Shown: in pieces, positions 16,072-24,770 of the stretch
Layout: each line of letters opens with the position of its first letter
Position numbering within the stretch: position 1 is the stretch's first letter
NCBI GenBank assembly: GCA_023423535.1
Contig: JAFAFL010000137.1
Location: 62,001-126,000, forward strand
Direction of reading: 5' to 3'
DNA: 64,000 nucleotides
Source of the DNA: Pseudomonadota bacterium
GTDB lineage: Bacteria > Myxococcota > Myxococcia > Myxococcales > Myxococcaceae
Position numbers and translations under genes: made by a program
The notes under the pieces: model-generated
What the model was told of the DNA's origin: nothing
The model's database searches: none
Seen by the model: the letters and a program-made list of their open reading frames with translations, nothing else

Positions 16072-18132
16072 ATGTCCTTCATCCGCCCCACGCTGCTCGT
16101 CCGCCTCTCCGTCTTCGTGGCCTGCTCGTGCGCGGTGCTCGCGATGCTGGGCGTCTTCGGCGTCACGTCGATCAACAAGAACACGCGCTTCCTCGAGCAG
16201 TTGGGCACGGAGGTCATCCCCGGCGTGATCGTCCTTGCGCAGGCGGACGAGGCGGTGACCGCCGCGCAGTGGCACACGCAGCGCGCGATGCACGGCGTGG
16301 CCACCTCCGACGAAGCGCTGATTCGCACCGCGGAAGAGGGCTATCGCGACGCGGTCTCCCGGCTCGGCGAGGCGCTGGCGCGTTACGAGAAGCTCCCGCG
16401 CGATCCCAAGCAGGAGCGGCTGTGGGTCACGGCGAGCCGCGGCCACGGTGACTGGCAGGCCGCGTTCGGCGAGGTCTGGACCGCGCTCCGTGGAGGCAAC
16501 CACGTCCAGGCAGACCTCCTCTGGCGGACGCGCGCGACGCCGGCGGTGGCCGCGCTCGCACCTTCGATGGAGGCGCTCGTCCAGGGGACCAGCGACACGG
16601 CCGTGGCCTTCTACGAACGGGGCAGGGCGGGGCGGGAGAAGTCGCTCGTGCTCGTGATCACCGGAATCATCGTGGTGATGCTCCTGACGATCGGGTTCGG
16701 CGCGGAGCTCATCTGGCTCATCGTTCCGCCGCTGCGGCGCATGACCGAGGCCGCGCGGCGCGTGGCGGAGGGCGACGTGTCGCAGGAGATCTCCTATCGC
16801 TCGGTCAACGAGATCGGCGACCTCGCGGACTCCTTCCGGTCCACCATCTCCTACATGCGCGAGCTCGCCACCGCTTCGGCCGCTATCGGCCGCGGTGACC
16901 TCACCGTGCAGGTCACGCCGAGGTCGGAGCAGGACGTGCTCAGCCGGAGTCTGCTCGGCACCACGACCGCGATCGGCGGGGTGGTGAAGGAGACCCAGCG
17001 CCTCATCGAAGGAGCCGAAGCGGGTGACCTCTCGGTACGCGGCGAGCCGCAGCGCTTCGAAGGCGCGTACTCGGAGCTCATCCGCGGCATCAACCGCATG
17101 GTCGCGGCGGTGGAGGCGCCGGTGGACGAGGCCTCCCGCGTGCTCGAGCGCGTGGCTCAGCGGGACCTCACCGCGAGGATGGAAGGGGAGTACGCGGGCG
17201 CGTTCGCGCAGATGGAGCGGTCGATGAACACCGCGTTCGGGAAGCTCCAGGAGAGCCTCGCCGCCGTGGCCCAGGCCGCGGAGCAGGTCTCCACCGCCGC
17301 CACGCAGATCGCCTCCACCTCGCAATCGGTGGCGCAGGGGGCATCCGAGCAGGCCCGCTCGCTCGAGGAGACGAGCGCGAGCATCGAGCAGATGGGGGCG
17401 ATGACGAAGCAGAACGCCGGCTCCGCGACGCGCGCGAACGCGCTGGCCGAAGCGGCACGCAGCGCCTCCGGTCACGGCACCGCGGCGATGGTGAAGATGG
17501 TCGAGTCGATGGGCCGCATCCGCGGCTCCGCCGAGGGCACCGGCGAAATCATCAAGGACATCAACGAGATCGCCTTCCAGACGAACCTGCTGGCGCTGAA
17601 CGCCGCGGTCGAGGCTGCGCGCGCCGGTGCCGCGGGGCGCGGCTTCGCGGTGGTGGCGGAGGAGGTCCGCGCGCTGGCGCTGCGGTCGAAGGAGGCGGCA
17701 AAGAGGACGGAGACGCTGATCAACGACTCGGTGCTCCTCACCCGCGAGGGCGAGGGTATCTCGCGAAGGGTGAGCGAGAACCTCGGGGAGATCGTCTCCG
17801 CGGTGAACGAGGTCTCGTCGCTCATCCGCACCATCTCCACCGCCAGCGACGAGCAGTCGCGCGGCGTGGACCAGCTCACCCGTTCGGTGGCGCAGGTGGA
17901 TCAGGTCACCCAGCAGAACGCGGCGTCGTCGGAAGAGTCTTCGTCCGCGGCGGAGGAGCTCTCCGGTCAGGCGCAGGAGATGAGCGCGCTGGTGGCGCAG
18001 TTCCAGCTCGGCAGGCCCACGCGGCCGGACGGCTCGAGGGGCGAGCACCCACGCGCGGCGGCGATCTTCAGTCCGTCGCACGGGCGTGTACTTCGCACCG
18101 GCTCCGCGCGCGCTCCGGGGCTCAGGCAGTAG
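16072..18132 (+). CDS. Methyl-accepting chemotaxis protein, poly-HAMP type (second copy)
   Basis: 686 residues with the same architecture as its neighbour: TM1 near residues 10-32, a four-helix periplasmic sensor, TM2 (LVLVITGIIVVMLLTIGFG), several HAMP-like units (RRVAEGDVSQEI, AAIGRGDLTVQV, GAEAGDLSVRG, RVAQRDLTARM) and a kinase-control tip EIAFQTNLLALNAAVEAARAG. The sensor sequence differs from the first receptor, so ligand specificity probably differs. The C-terminus is short and basic (APGLRQ) with no CheR-docking pentapeptide. It lies 3 bases ahead of cheR. Confidence 0.94.
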   Translation: MSFIRPTLLVRLSVFVACSCAVLAMLGVFGVTSINKNTRFLEQLGTEVIPGVIVLAQADEAVTAAQWHTQRAMHGVATSDEALIRTAEEGYRDAVSRLGEALARYEKLPRDPKQERLWVTASRGHGDWQAAFGEVWTALRGGNHVQADLLWRTRATPAVAALAPSMEALVQGTSDTAVAFYERGRAGREKSLVLVITGIIVVMLLTIGFGAELIWLIVPPLRRMTEAARRVAEGDVSQEISYRSVNEIGDLADSFRSTISYMRELATASAAIGRGDLTVQVTPRSEQDVLSRSLLGTTTAIGGVVKETQRLIEGAEAGDLSVRGEPQRFEGAYSELIRGINRMVAAVEAPVDEASRVLERVAQRDLTARMEGEYAGAFAQMERSMNTAFGKLQESLAAVAQAAEQVSTAATQIASTSQSVAQGASEQARSLEETSASIEQMGAMTKQNAGSATRANALAEAARSASGHGTAAMVKMVESMGRIRGSAEGTGEIIKDINEIAFQTNLLALNAAVEAARAGAAGRGFAVVAEEVRALALRSKEAAKRTETLINDSVLLTREGEGISRRVSENLGEIVSAVNEVSSLIRTISTASDEQSRGVDQLTRSVAQVDQVTQQNAASSEESSSAAEELSGQAQEMSALVAQFQLGRPTRPDGSRGEHPRAAAIFSPSHGRVLRTGSARAPGLRQ

Positions 18133-18135
18133 GTC

Positions 18136-18933
18136 ATGGACGACGCGAGCTTCGACTACTTCCGTGAGGTCGCCTACGCGACGGCCGGCATTGCGCTCTC
18201 CGACGGGAAGCAGGCGCTGGTGGCCTCGCGGCTTGCGTCGCGGCTCCGCGCGCTGCAGTTGCCGGACGAACGCGCGTACGTGGACTACCTGCGCGCTGAC
18301 ACCTCGGGCGCGGAGCTGGTGCAGTTCCTCGACGTCATCTCCACGAACTTCACCTCGTTCTTTCGCGAGAGGGATCACTTCGACGAGCTCGGCCGCACCG
18401 CCCGCCGCGCGCTCTCCGGGGGACGCCGGCGCTTCCGCTACTGGTGCGCCGCCAGCTCCAGCGGTGAGGAGCCCTGGTCCATGGCCATGACCCTCGCCGA
18501 GGAGCTGGGACAGGAGACGGACTGGCGGATCCTCGCCACCGACATCTCCACCCGCGTGCTGCGCGCGGCGGAGCGCGGCGTGTACACGACGGAGCAGACG
18601 CAGACGATCCCGCCCGAGCTGCGCGCGAAGTGGATGGTGCGCCAGAAGGACGGGACCTGGTCGGTCTCTCCGGCGTTGCGACCTCGCGTGGTGTACCGCC
18701 GCCTGAACCTCGCCACGCCGCCGTACCCCATGCAGGGCCCGCTCGACGCCGTCTTCTGCCGGAACGTGATGATCTACTTCGACAACCGAGTGCGGCAGGG
18801 CCTCATCAGCGAGGTCGAGCGCCTGCTCGAACCGGGCGGGCTGCTCTGCATCGGCCACACCGAGACGCTCACCGGCGTGCGCACCGCGCTCGACAGCGAC
18901 CGCCCGTCGGTCTACCGGACGCCGCGGCGATGA
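18136..18933 (+). CDS. cheR: Chemotaxis receptor methyltransferase CheR
   Basis: 265 residues. S-adenosylmethionine-dependent methyltransferase that adds methyl groups to receptor glutamates for adaptation. The N-terminal helical domain (DASFDYFREVAYATAGIAL) precedes NFTSFFRERDHF, the SAM-binding WCAASSSGEEPWSMAM, ILATDISTRVLRAAERGVY, and the VFCRNVMIYFDN motif. The terminal GGLLCIGHTETL block is typical. The stop overlaps the cheD ATG (ATGA). The receptors lack a pentapeptide tether, so CheR must act on them directly. Confidence 0.95.
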   Translation: MDDASFDYFREVAYATAGIALSDGKQALVASRLASRLRALQLPDERAYVDYLRADTSGAELVQFLDVISTNFTSFFRERDHFDELGRTARRALSGGRRRFRYWCAASSSGEEPWSMAMTLAEELGQETDWRILATDISTRVLRAAERGVYTTEQTQTIPPELRAKWMVRQKDGTWSVSPALRPRVVYRRLNLATPPYPMQGPLDAVFCRNVMIYFDNRVRQGLISEVERLLEPGGLLCIGHTETLTGVRTALDSDRPSVYRTPRR

Positions 18934-19427
18934 GTGAGCGCGTGGTCGGCATCGCCGAGTTCATGGTGACGATGAGCCCGGACGACGTGATCGTCACCTA
19001 CGGGCTGGGCTCGTGCGTGGCGGTGGTGCTGCACGATCCGAGGCGGCGCACGGGCGGGATGCTGCACCTCATGCTCCCCTCGATCGAAGCGGTGGGTGAG
19101 AGTGGCGCGAAGCAGCCCGCGCGCTTCGCGGACAGTGGCATCCCCATCCTCTTCAATCAGATGTACCGGCTCGGCTCGCGCAAGGAGGACCTCACCGTGT
19201 GGCTGGTGGGCGGCGCGAGCGTGGGACCTCCGGGCGTGAACCTCATGGCCATCGGCGAGCGCAACCTCGAGGCCACGCGGCAGATCCTCGGCAGGGCCGG
19301 TGTGCGGGTGAGGGCGGAGGACGTGGGCGGGACGATCTCGCGCACGGTGAGGCTGCACGTGGGCGAGGGCAGGGTGCAGGTCACCTCCTGCGGCGTCGCC
19401 CGGAACCTCGAGAGGAGGAGCGCATGA
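18930..19427 (+). CDS. cheD: Receptor glutamine deamidase CheD
   Basis: 165 residues. The catalytic Cys is in YGLGSCVAVVLHDP and the catalytic His in GGMLHLMLP; GGASVGPPGVNLMAIGERN follows, as in the family. CheD deamidates receptor glutamines and, in several bacteria, stimulates the CheC phosphatase. The gene is translationally coupled on both sides (ATGA with cheR and with cheB). The start at 18930 begins the conserved MSERVVGIAEF; the longer frame upstream belongs to cheR. A CheX-like rather than CheC-like phosphatase is encoded at 25941-26402. Confidence 0.94.
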   Translation: MSERVVGIAEFMVTMSPDDVIVTYGLGSCVAVVLHDPRRRTGGMLHLMLPSIEAVGESGAKQPARFADSGIPILFNQMYRLGSRKEDLTVWLVGGASVGPPGVNLMAIGERNLEATRQILGRAGVRVRAEDVGGTISRTVRLHVGEGRVQVTSCGVARNLERRSA

Positions 19428-20500
19428 GCGCCATCCGTGTGCTGGTGGTGGACGACTCTCGCGTGGTGCGCGACGTCTATCGCTCCGTCCTCGCGCGCGA
19501 GCCGGGCATCGAGATCATCGGCGAGGCGGAGAACCCGTTCGAGGCGAGAGATCAGATCCTCGCGTTGAAGCCGGACGTGCTCACGCTGGACATGGAGATG
19601 CCCCGCATGGACGGGCTCACCTTCCTGCGCGCGCTGATGACGCAGCGGCCGGTGCCCACCGTCGTCGTCTCTTCGATCACCGAACGCGGCGGCGCGCTGG
19701 CCATCGAGGCCTTCACCGCCGGCGCGGTGGAGGTGCTGCAGAAGCCCACGAAGCGGGCGGAGCTGCTCGCGCTGGGCCCCGAGCTCGCGCGCGCGATCCG
19801 GGCCGCCGGCGCTGCCCGTCTCCGGATGGGGACCGCCACGGCGCAACCCTCTCAAAGTTCGGGGAGCGCACCCGCCACCGCGACGTCCCGCGTCCTCGCC
19901 GCGCCGGCAGGCCTGCGCACCGATCGGATCCTCGCCATCGGCGCGTCCACCGGCGGCACCGTGGCGGTGGAGCGTCTGCTCTCCGCGCTCCCGCCGAGGA
20001 TGCCGCCCATCCTCGTCACGCAGCACATGCCGCCGGGCTTCACCCGCGCGTTCGCGGAGCGCCTCGATCGACTGCTGCCGCTGACGGTGAGGGAGGCGGA
20101 GGACGGCGCGCCGCTGGAGCCGAACACGGTGCTCATCGCGCCGGGCGGCAAGCACCTGCTGCTCAAGAGCTCGCCGGGCCGTGGCTTCTTTGCCGAGGTG
20201 AAGGAGGGCCCGCGCGTCTCCGGTCACTGCCCCTCGGTGGACGTGCTCTTCCGTTCGGTGGCGCGCGCCGCCGGTACCCGCGCGCTCGGCGTCATCCTCA
20301 CCGGCATGGGCCGCGACGGCGCGCGCGGGCTGAAGGAGCTGCGCGACGCAGGCGGGGTGACCTTCGCGCAGGACGAGGCCTCCTCCGTCGTCTTCGGCAT
20401 GCCGAAAGCGGCCCAGGAGGAGGGCGCGGTGGATGCGTGCACGCCGCTCGATGGAATCCCGGGCGCGCTGCTGGGCGCGCTCACCCGCGCCGCAGCCTGA
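19424..20500 (+). CDS. cheB: Receptor methylesterase/response regulator CheB
   Basis: 358 residues. The receiver domain (residues 1-120) has VVDDSRVVRD and the phospho-acceptor Asp in LTLDMEMPRMDGL. A Ser/Thr/Ala-rich linker joins it to the methylesterase, with catalytic Ser in IGASTGG, His in TQHMPPGFTRAFAERL and Asp in LTGMGRDGARGLKEL. It removes receptor methyl groups after phosphorylation by CheA. The start overlaps the cheD stop. This is the last gene of the forward che operon; no cheY follows, and the next gene is convergent. Confidence 0.95.
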   Translation: MSAIRVLVVDDSRVVRDVYRSVLAREPGIEIIGEAENPFEARDQILALKPDVLTLDMEMPRMDGLTFLRALMTQRPVPTVVVSSITERGGALAIEAFTAGAVEVLQKPTKRAELLALGPELARAIRAAGAARLRMGTATAQPSQSSGSAPATATSRVLAAPAGLRTDRILAIGASTGGTVAVERLLSALPPRMPPILVTQHMPPGFTRAFAERLDRLLPLTVREAEDGAPLEPNTVLIAPGGKHLLLKSSPGRGFFAEVKEGPRVSGHCPSVDVLFRSVARAAGTRALGVILTGMGRDGARGLKELRDAGGVTFAQDEASSVVFGMPKAAQEEGAVDACTPLDGIPGALLGALTRAAA

Positions 20501-20529
20501 AGCTTCCGGAGCCGTCGCCCTGAAGGGCG

Positions 20530-23500
20530 CTACGGCCTCCAGGAGAGGATGTCGTCCACCACGCCGCCGATGGCGCCGAGCGCATCCTTCGCGAACTCGA
20601 TGCCCGCGCCCGCGAGGCTCTCCAGCGCATCCCGCGCCTTGCCGATGCCGGCCTCCGCCAGATCCTTCAGCGCACCGACCGCGCGCTCGGCGGCGGCGCG
20701 TGCGAACTCGCCCGTGCCCTCGGCGAGCTGCTCGAGGCGCTCCACGCCCTCCTCGCCGAGGTTCTGCAGCGCCTCCACCGCCTCGCCGGCGAACTCGACG
20801 AACGGGCCGCCCACCTTCTCGATGAGGTCCCACGCCTTGCCCGCGATCTTGCCGCCCTGCTCGATGCCCCACTTCGCGAGGTCGAAGGACTCGCGCGGGC
20901 CGTAGTAGGCGACGAGGTCCGCGACGCCCGCGGGCGCGGTGGCCAGCGCACCGGCGATGTTCACCGCCTTCACCCAGCCCGGCGCCTCGTAGGACTGACC
21001 GGACTGCTCGGCGGCGGTCATCTTCGCCTTCTCCGAGTGCAGGCCGAGGTCGAGCGCGAGCTCCGCGATCCCGAACACCGCGCCCACGCCGAGGTTCACC
21101 GCCGCGCCCACGCCGGTCGCGTCGAGCAGCAGCCCGCCGATGGAGTCCACGAGGTTCAGCTTCGAGCCCACCAGCGCGAGGTAGCCGAGGTCCTTGTTCT
21201 TCCCGTGGAGCTCCGCCGACTCCTTCGCCAGCAGGCCCGCGTCCACGAGGCCCGGCACCGAGCCGACGACGGGGACGATCTTCGCGACGTTCTTGAAGAT
21301 CTTCTCGGCGACCTCACCGGTCAGCTGCACGCCCATCTTGCCGATGAGCCCGTCGAGCAGCTTGAAGCCCTCGCCGATGATCCGGCCGTCCACCTTCTCC
21401 AGCACCGGCGTCAGCAGCCGCAGCGTCTTGTCGAGCAGCTCCGCGGGGACGCGCGCGCCGAACTTCGTCACCGTCGCGATCGCGTCGGCGTCCATGTTCT
21501 TGATCAGCCGGCCGAAGTCCGAGGCGCCCTTCGCGTCGAGGTTCTTCAGCACCTTCGCCACGTCGCCCAGCGCGTCCGGATTCTTCAGCAGCCGGTCGAG
21601 CTCGTCCGGGTCCACCGTCTTCAGCGCCGAGGCGATCCGGTTCGCCTCCGCCGGCTCCACCGACGCGAGCTGGTCCGTCACCGCGCGCAGGGCGTCGGTG
21701 CTCTTCACGTTCTTCAAGAGCGAGGTGAGCTGGTTCGTCTGCCCGTCCAGCGGCAGCTTCTGCGCGAGGTCGTCGATGCGCGAGACGAGCTGCGGATCCG
21801 CGAGCGCTGCGTTCGCGATTCGCGGATCCAGCGCGGCCGCGGTGTTGAGGAACTTCTCCGCCGCCTCCTTCGTGGGCGCGTTCTTCACCTGGCGCAGCAC
21901 GCCGTCGATCGCCGCGGGGTCGTCGAGGTTCGACAGCGCCTTGCCCAGCACCGCGGGATCGACCTTGTCGCCCGCCTCCACCAGCTGAGCGACCTGGCCC
22001 GGGGCGAGCCGCGTCTTCACGTCGTCCGGCAGGTTCTGCAGCGTCTCCTGCGTCAGCCGGTCCGCGTCGCCGATGATCGCGTCCGGTCCCGGAACGCCGG
22101 CCTCGGCGAGCAGGCCCTTGAGCTGCTTGAGATCGCGGCCCACGCCCGGGAGCTCACCGGCGAGCTGCAGCGCCGCCAGCGCGCGATCCTCCGGCCGCGC
22201 GTTCGGATCGAAGAGCGTCATCGCCGCGCCCGCCGCCCGGAGCGCGCCGTCCGCCTTGCGCAGGTGCGGCGCGAGCTCCTGCAGCACCTCGGCGCCGAGC
22301 ACGTTCTTCACCGTGCCCGCCAGCCCCAGCGCGGCCTTCGCCTTCTTCTCCGGCGAGGCGTTCGGATCGAAGAGGGTGGAGACGTTGGTCACGAGGCTCT
22401 TCGCGTTGCCGAGGTTCGCGAACGCCTTGTTGCCCACGTCGTTGAGGCGGGCGTTGATCTCCTCCGGCCGGAAGATGTTCGAGGCCTGCTCGCCGAGCGT
22501 CAGCAGCGCCGCGACCTTGTCCTGCGGCTTCGCGTTCGGATCGACGAGCGTCCGCGCCGCGTTGCGGGCGTTGGTGTTGCGCGCCACGTTGAGCGCCTCG
22601 CGCTCGGTCAGCTGCAGCGCGTCCTTGATCTCGACGGTCTCGCGCGCCTCCTGCGGCGTGCGGCCCTCGGCAATGGCGGCGCCGAAGGTCGGGTCGGCGA
22701 GGAGCTTCTTCGCGGTCTCGTCGGTGCGGGTCTCCGCGGCGCCGGCGATGATCCGCTGCAGCGCCTCCTTGTCTCCCACGCCCGTGAGCGCCGGGTCGGT
22801 CGCGCGAGGACCCTCACCGGTGCGCGCCTGGCCCTCGAGCCGGTCGCCGAACGCGACGAGGTCCGCGCCGTTCTTGATGCCCAGCTGCTCCAGCGCCGCG
22901 CGGTTCTCCGGCTTGCCCGCGAGCCGCTCGTACTGCGCATCCGCCTGCAGCTGCGTCCGGATCTCGTTCTGCGTGGGCGCCTGAACGCCGAGCAGCTTCT
23001 CCAGGTCCGCCTTCCGGCGCGTGCCGTCGAACGCGGAGACGATCTCGTTGCGCGTGGCCGAGGCGCTCTGGATCGCCTGATCGTTGAACGGCTTCGGCAG
23101 CTTCTCGCGCACCGCGGCCGCGTTGGCCTCGGTCATCGCTTCCGTCGCCTTCTTCGCCGCGGTGGCCACCTTCTCCTCGGCCTGCTGCAGCCGCGTCTCC
23201 GCCGCGCGCGCCGCCTTGGCCGCCTCGGCCGCCGCCTTGTCCGCCGCCGCCTTCTCCGCGCGCGCCGCCTTCAACTCATCCGGCGACTGCTTCGGCTTCT
23301 CCACCTTCGCCTTCGCCTGCTCGGCGCGCTTCTTCGCCTCGGCAGCCGCCTTCGCCGCGGCCTCCTTCGCCTTCTTCGCCTCTTCAGCGGCCTTGCGCGC
23401 TTCCTCCAGACGCTTGCGCGCTTCTTCCGCGCGGCGCCGTGCCTCCTCTGCGCGACGGGCCTCTTCGGCACGGCGTGCAGCAGCGGCCGCAGCGGCGGCG

Positions 23501-23544
23501 GCAGCGGAAGACGTCGAACCTGAACCTCGGGAGGGAGCGACCAT
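20530..23544 (-). CDS. Large Ala/Lys/Glu-rich protein of unknown function
   Basis: 1004 residues; I do not recognise a family. There is no signal peptide. Residues 14-150 form a highly charged coiled coil of AEEARR/AAAEAKK units (TolA-like look). Three copies of a DPNAxPxxK/R motif occur near residues 335, 393 and 446, each followed by AALxLxG. The middle is a leucine-rich helical solenoid with LKNVDP/LKNLDAK-like turns. Around residues 790-880 are hydrophobic Gly/Ala/Val stretches (IVPVVGSVPGLVDAGLL, LLDATGVGAAVNLGVGAVFG), and the C-terminus is amphipathic helix. GAGGT lies 7 bases before the ATG. It is a monocistronic gene between the che and fla blocks; a structural or exported toxin-like role is possible but unproven. 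Confidence 0.8.
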   Translation of the reverse strand: MVAPSRGSGSTSSAAAAAAAAAARRAEEARRAEEARRRAEEARKRLEEARKAAEEAKKAKEAAAKAAAEAKKRAEQAKAKVEKPKQSPDELKAARAEKAAADKAAAEAAKAARAAETRLQQAEEKVATAAKKATEAMTEANAAAVREKLPKPFNDQAIQSASATRNEIVSAFDGTRRKADLEKLLGVQAPTQNEIRTQLQADAQYERLAGKPENRAALEQLGIKNGADLVAFGDRLEGQARTGEGPRATDPALTGVGDKEALQRIIAGAAETRTDETAKKLLADPTFGAAIAEGRTPQEARETVEIKDALQLTEREALNVARNTNARNAARTLVDPNAKPQDKVAALLTLGEQASNIFRPEEINARLNDVGNKAFANLGNAKSLVTNVSTLFDPNASPEKKAKAALGLAGTVKNVLGAEVLQELAPHLRKADGALRAAGAAMTLFDPNARPEDRALAALQLAGELPGVGRDLKQLKGLLAEAGVPGPDAIIGDADRLTQETLQNLPDDVKTRLAPGQVAQLVEAGDKVDPAVLGKALSNLDDPAAIDGVLRQVKNAPTKEAAEKFLNTAAALDPRIANAALADPQLVSRIDDLAQKLPLDGQTNQLTSLLKNVKSTDALRAVTDQLASVEPAEANRIASALKTVDPDELDRLLKNPDALGDVAKVLKNLDAKGASDFGRLIKNMDADAIATVTKFGARVPAELLDKTLRLLTPVLEKVDGRIIGEGFKLLDGLIGKMGVQLTGEVAEKIFKNVAKIVPVVGSVPGLVDAGLLAKESAELHGKNKDLGYLALVGSKLNLVDSIGGLLLDATGVGAAVNLGVGAVFGIAELALDLGLHSEKAKMTAAEQSGQSYEAPGWVKAVNIAGALATAPAGVADLVAYYGPRESFDLAKWGIEQGGKIAGKAWDLIEKVGGPFVEFAGEAVEALQNLGEEGVERLEQLAEGTGEFARAAAERAVGALKDLAEAGIGKARDALESLAGAGIEFAKDALGAIGGVVDDILSWRP

Positions 23545-23852
23545 GTGCGGGACCTCGGGGGACGGAGCGCCTCGACCTATTTTCGCGGAGGCCGAGAAAA
23601 AGTTCCGTCATCGCGGCTGATTGCGTTGTGCGGCGGCAGCCTACACAGGCCCCACGCCGCCCGGCAGAGCGCGCTCTCCTCTATAGATGGCTGGCGAAGC
23701 GCTGCGGCAAAGGTGTGTCCGTGTGCGCATGGCCGTGTCTCGACCGCGGAAATGACGAGAGCCGGAGGCACGCGCACGCGCCCCCGGCCCCATCGCGACG
23801 AGGTGGACTCCCTCTGCCGCTTGCCCTTTTCGAACCCTTTGGGGGACGGCCG
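23545..23852. other. 308-base intergenic region upstream of the large unknown gene
   Basis: This is the only gene-free stretch over 300 bases in the first 48 kb. It lies upstream of the 1004-residue gene and downstream of the HDOD gene, both on the minus strand. An imperfect GC-rich inverted repeat at about 23761-23790 (GCCGGAGGC against GCGCCCCCGGC) could end the HDOD-side operon, but it lacks a clear T-tract. A short AT-richer patch (TATTTTCGCGG, around 23579-23589) may hold the promoter of the large gene. I see no ORF with coding character and no RNA gene. Confidence 0.4.
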
Positions 23853-24728
23853 CTAGTTCAGCTGCGACTTCACGCGGTCCTGCAGGCCCGAGCAGAGCCG
23901 CTGCATCACCACGTCGTCCATGCCCAGCAGCGACCGGCCGATCATCACCAGCGCGTCCACGTCGCCCGGATCGATCTGACCCACATAGAGGCCCTCGCGC
24001 TTGGCGAGCGCGTTGGCGAAGCGCACGCAGTTGCCGGCGGAGAGGCGGTTGAGGCTGTCGTACTCCTCGCTGTCCGCGATGGCGGCGGCGATGGTCTCCG
24101 GCAGGCCCCACTTCACCGCGAGCTGCGTGCCGGCCTTGCGGTGGCTGCGCTGGATCGCCTCCACCCACAGCGCCGCGTCGATCCAGATGTTCGTGCGCGT
24201 GCCCACCACGAGCTTCTCCGCCTCCAGCAGCGCCCAGGCCACAACCGGCTTGCCCACGTCGTGGAGGAGGCCCGCGAGGTACGCGCACTCGGTGTCCTCC
24301 ACGCCGGTCAGCGCGGCCACGTCGCGCGAGAGCATGGCCACCGCCAGCGAGTGCTCCCACACGCCGCGGCAGGCCTCCTGGATGCGCGGGTCGCGGGACT
24401 CGAAGAGGCGCTGGGCGGCGATCTCCATGAGGATCGACTTCAACCGCTCCACGCCGATCCGCGTCACCGCCTGGCCGATGGACTTTGCCCGCTCCATCCC
24501 GCCGTGCGCCGCGCTGTTCGCGGCCTTGAGCACGCGCGCCGCCACCACCGGATCGCTCTCGATGATGGGCACCGAGTCTCGCAGCGCGAAGTCCGGCGAG
24601 CGGACGAGCGTGAGGCAACGGGTCACCGCGAGCGGCGGCGGAGGCAGCGTGAGCGTGTTCTCCGCGAGCCGGGCGAGGACGATCTCCTCCAGCTTCGTTG
24701 CGAGCTTCTCCTGCGCCTGCATGGCCAC
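23853..24728 (-). CDS. HDOD-domain protein
   Basis: 291 residues, one HDOD domain spanning most of the protein. Visible are LPPPPLAVTRCLTLVRSP, the AARVLKAANSAAHGG block and an intact HD pair in AGLLHDVGKPVVAWALLE. HDOD proteins are regulatory relatives of HD phosphohydrolases and often connect motility, c-di-GMP or stress signals. Here it ends the fliD-fliS-glycosyltransferase-cheX-receiver operon, so a role in motility signalling is the natural inference; the reaction, if any, is unknown. Start GTG 24728 is preferred because AGGAG lies 5 bases upstream; ATG 24722 is the alternative. Confidence 0.87.
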   Translation of the reverse strand: MAMQAQEKLATKLEEIVLARLAENTLTLPPPPLAVTRCLTLVRSPDFALRDSVPIIESDPVVAARVLKAANSAAHGGMERAKSIGQAVTRIGVERLKSILMEIAAQRLFESRDPRIQEACRGVWEHSLAVAMLSRDVAALTGVEDTECAYLAGLLHDVGKPVVAWALLEAEKLVVGTRTNIWIDAALWVEAIQRSHRKAGTQLAVKWGLPETIAAAIADSEEYDSLNRLSAGNCVRFANALAKREGLYVGQIDPGDVDALVMIGRSLLGMDDVVMQRLCSGLQDRVKSQLN

Positions 24729-24770
24729 GTCGTCTCCTCTTTTCTCGTCGCGGTTCGTGAAGGGGTGGGG

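Noticed and set aside
15994..18858. 954-codon open frame antisense to the second receptor and cheR
   Set aside because: Mirror of well-recognised genes; composition (His/Arg/Leu) marks a shadow frame.
20516..20529. Terminator between cheB and the large gene
   Set aside because: CGCCC-TGAA-GGGCG is only 5 bp with no T-run; too weak to call.
21037..23523. 828-codon open frame opposite the large Ala-rich gene
   Set aside because: Arg/Leu-rich translation without domains, exactly opposite a gene with better codon pattern and ribosome site; typical antisense artefact of high GC.
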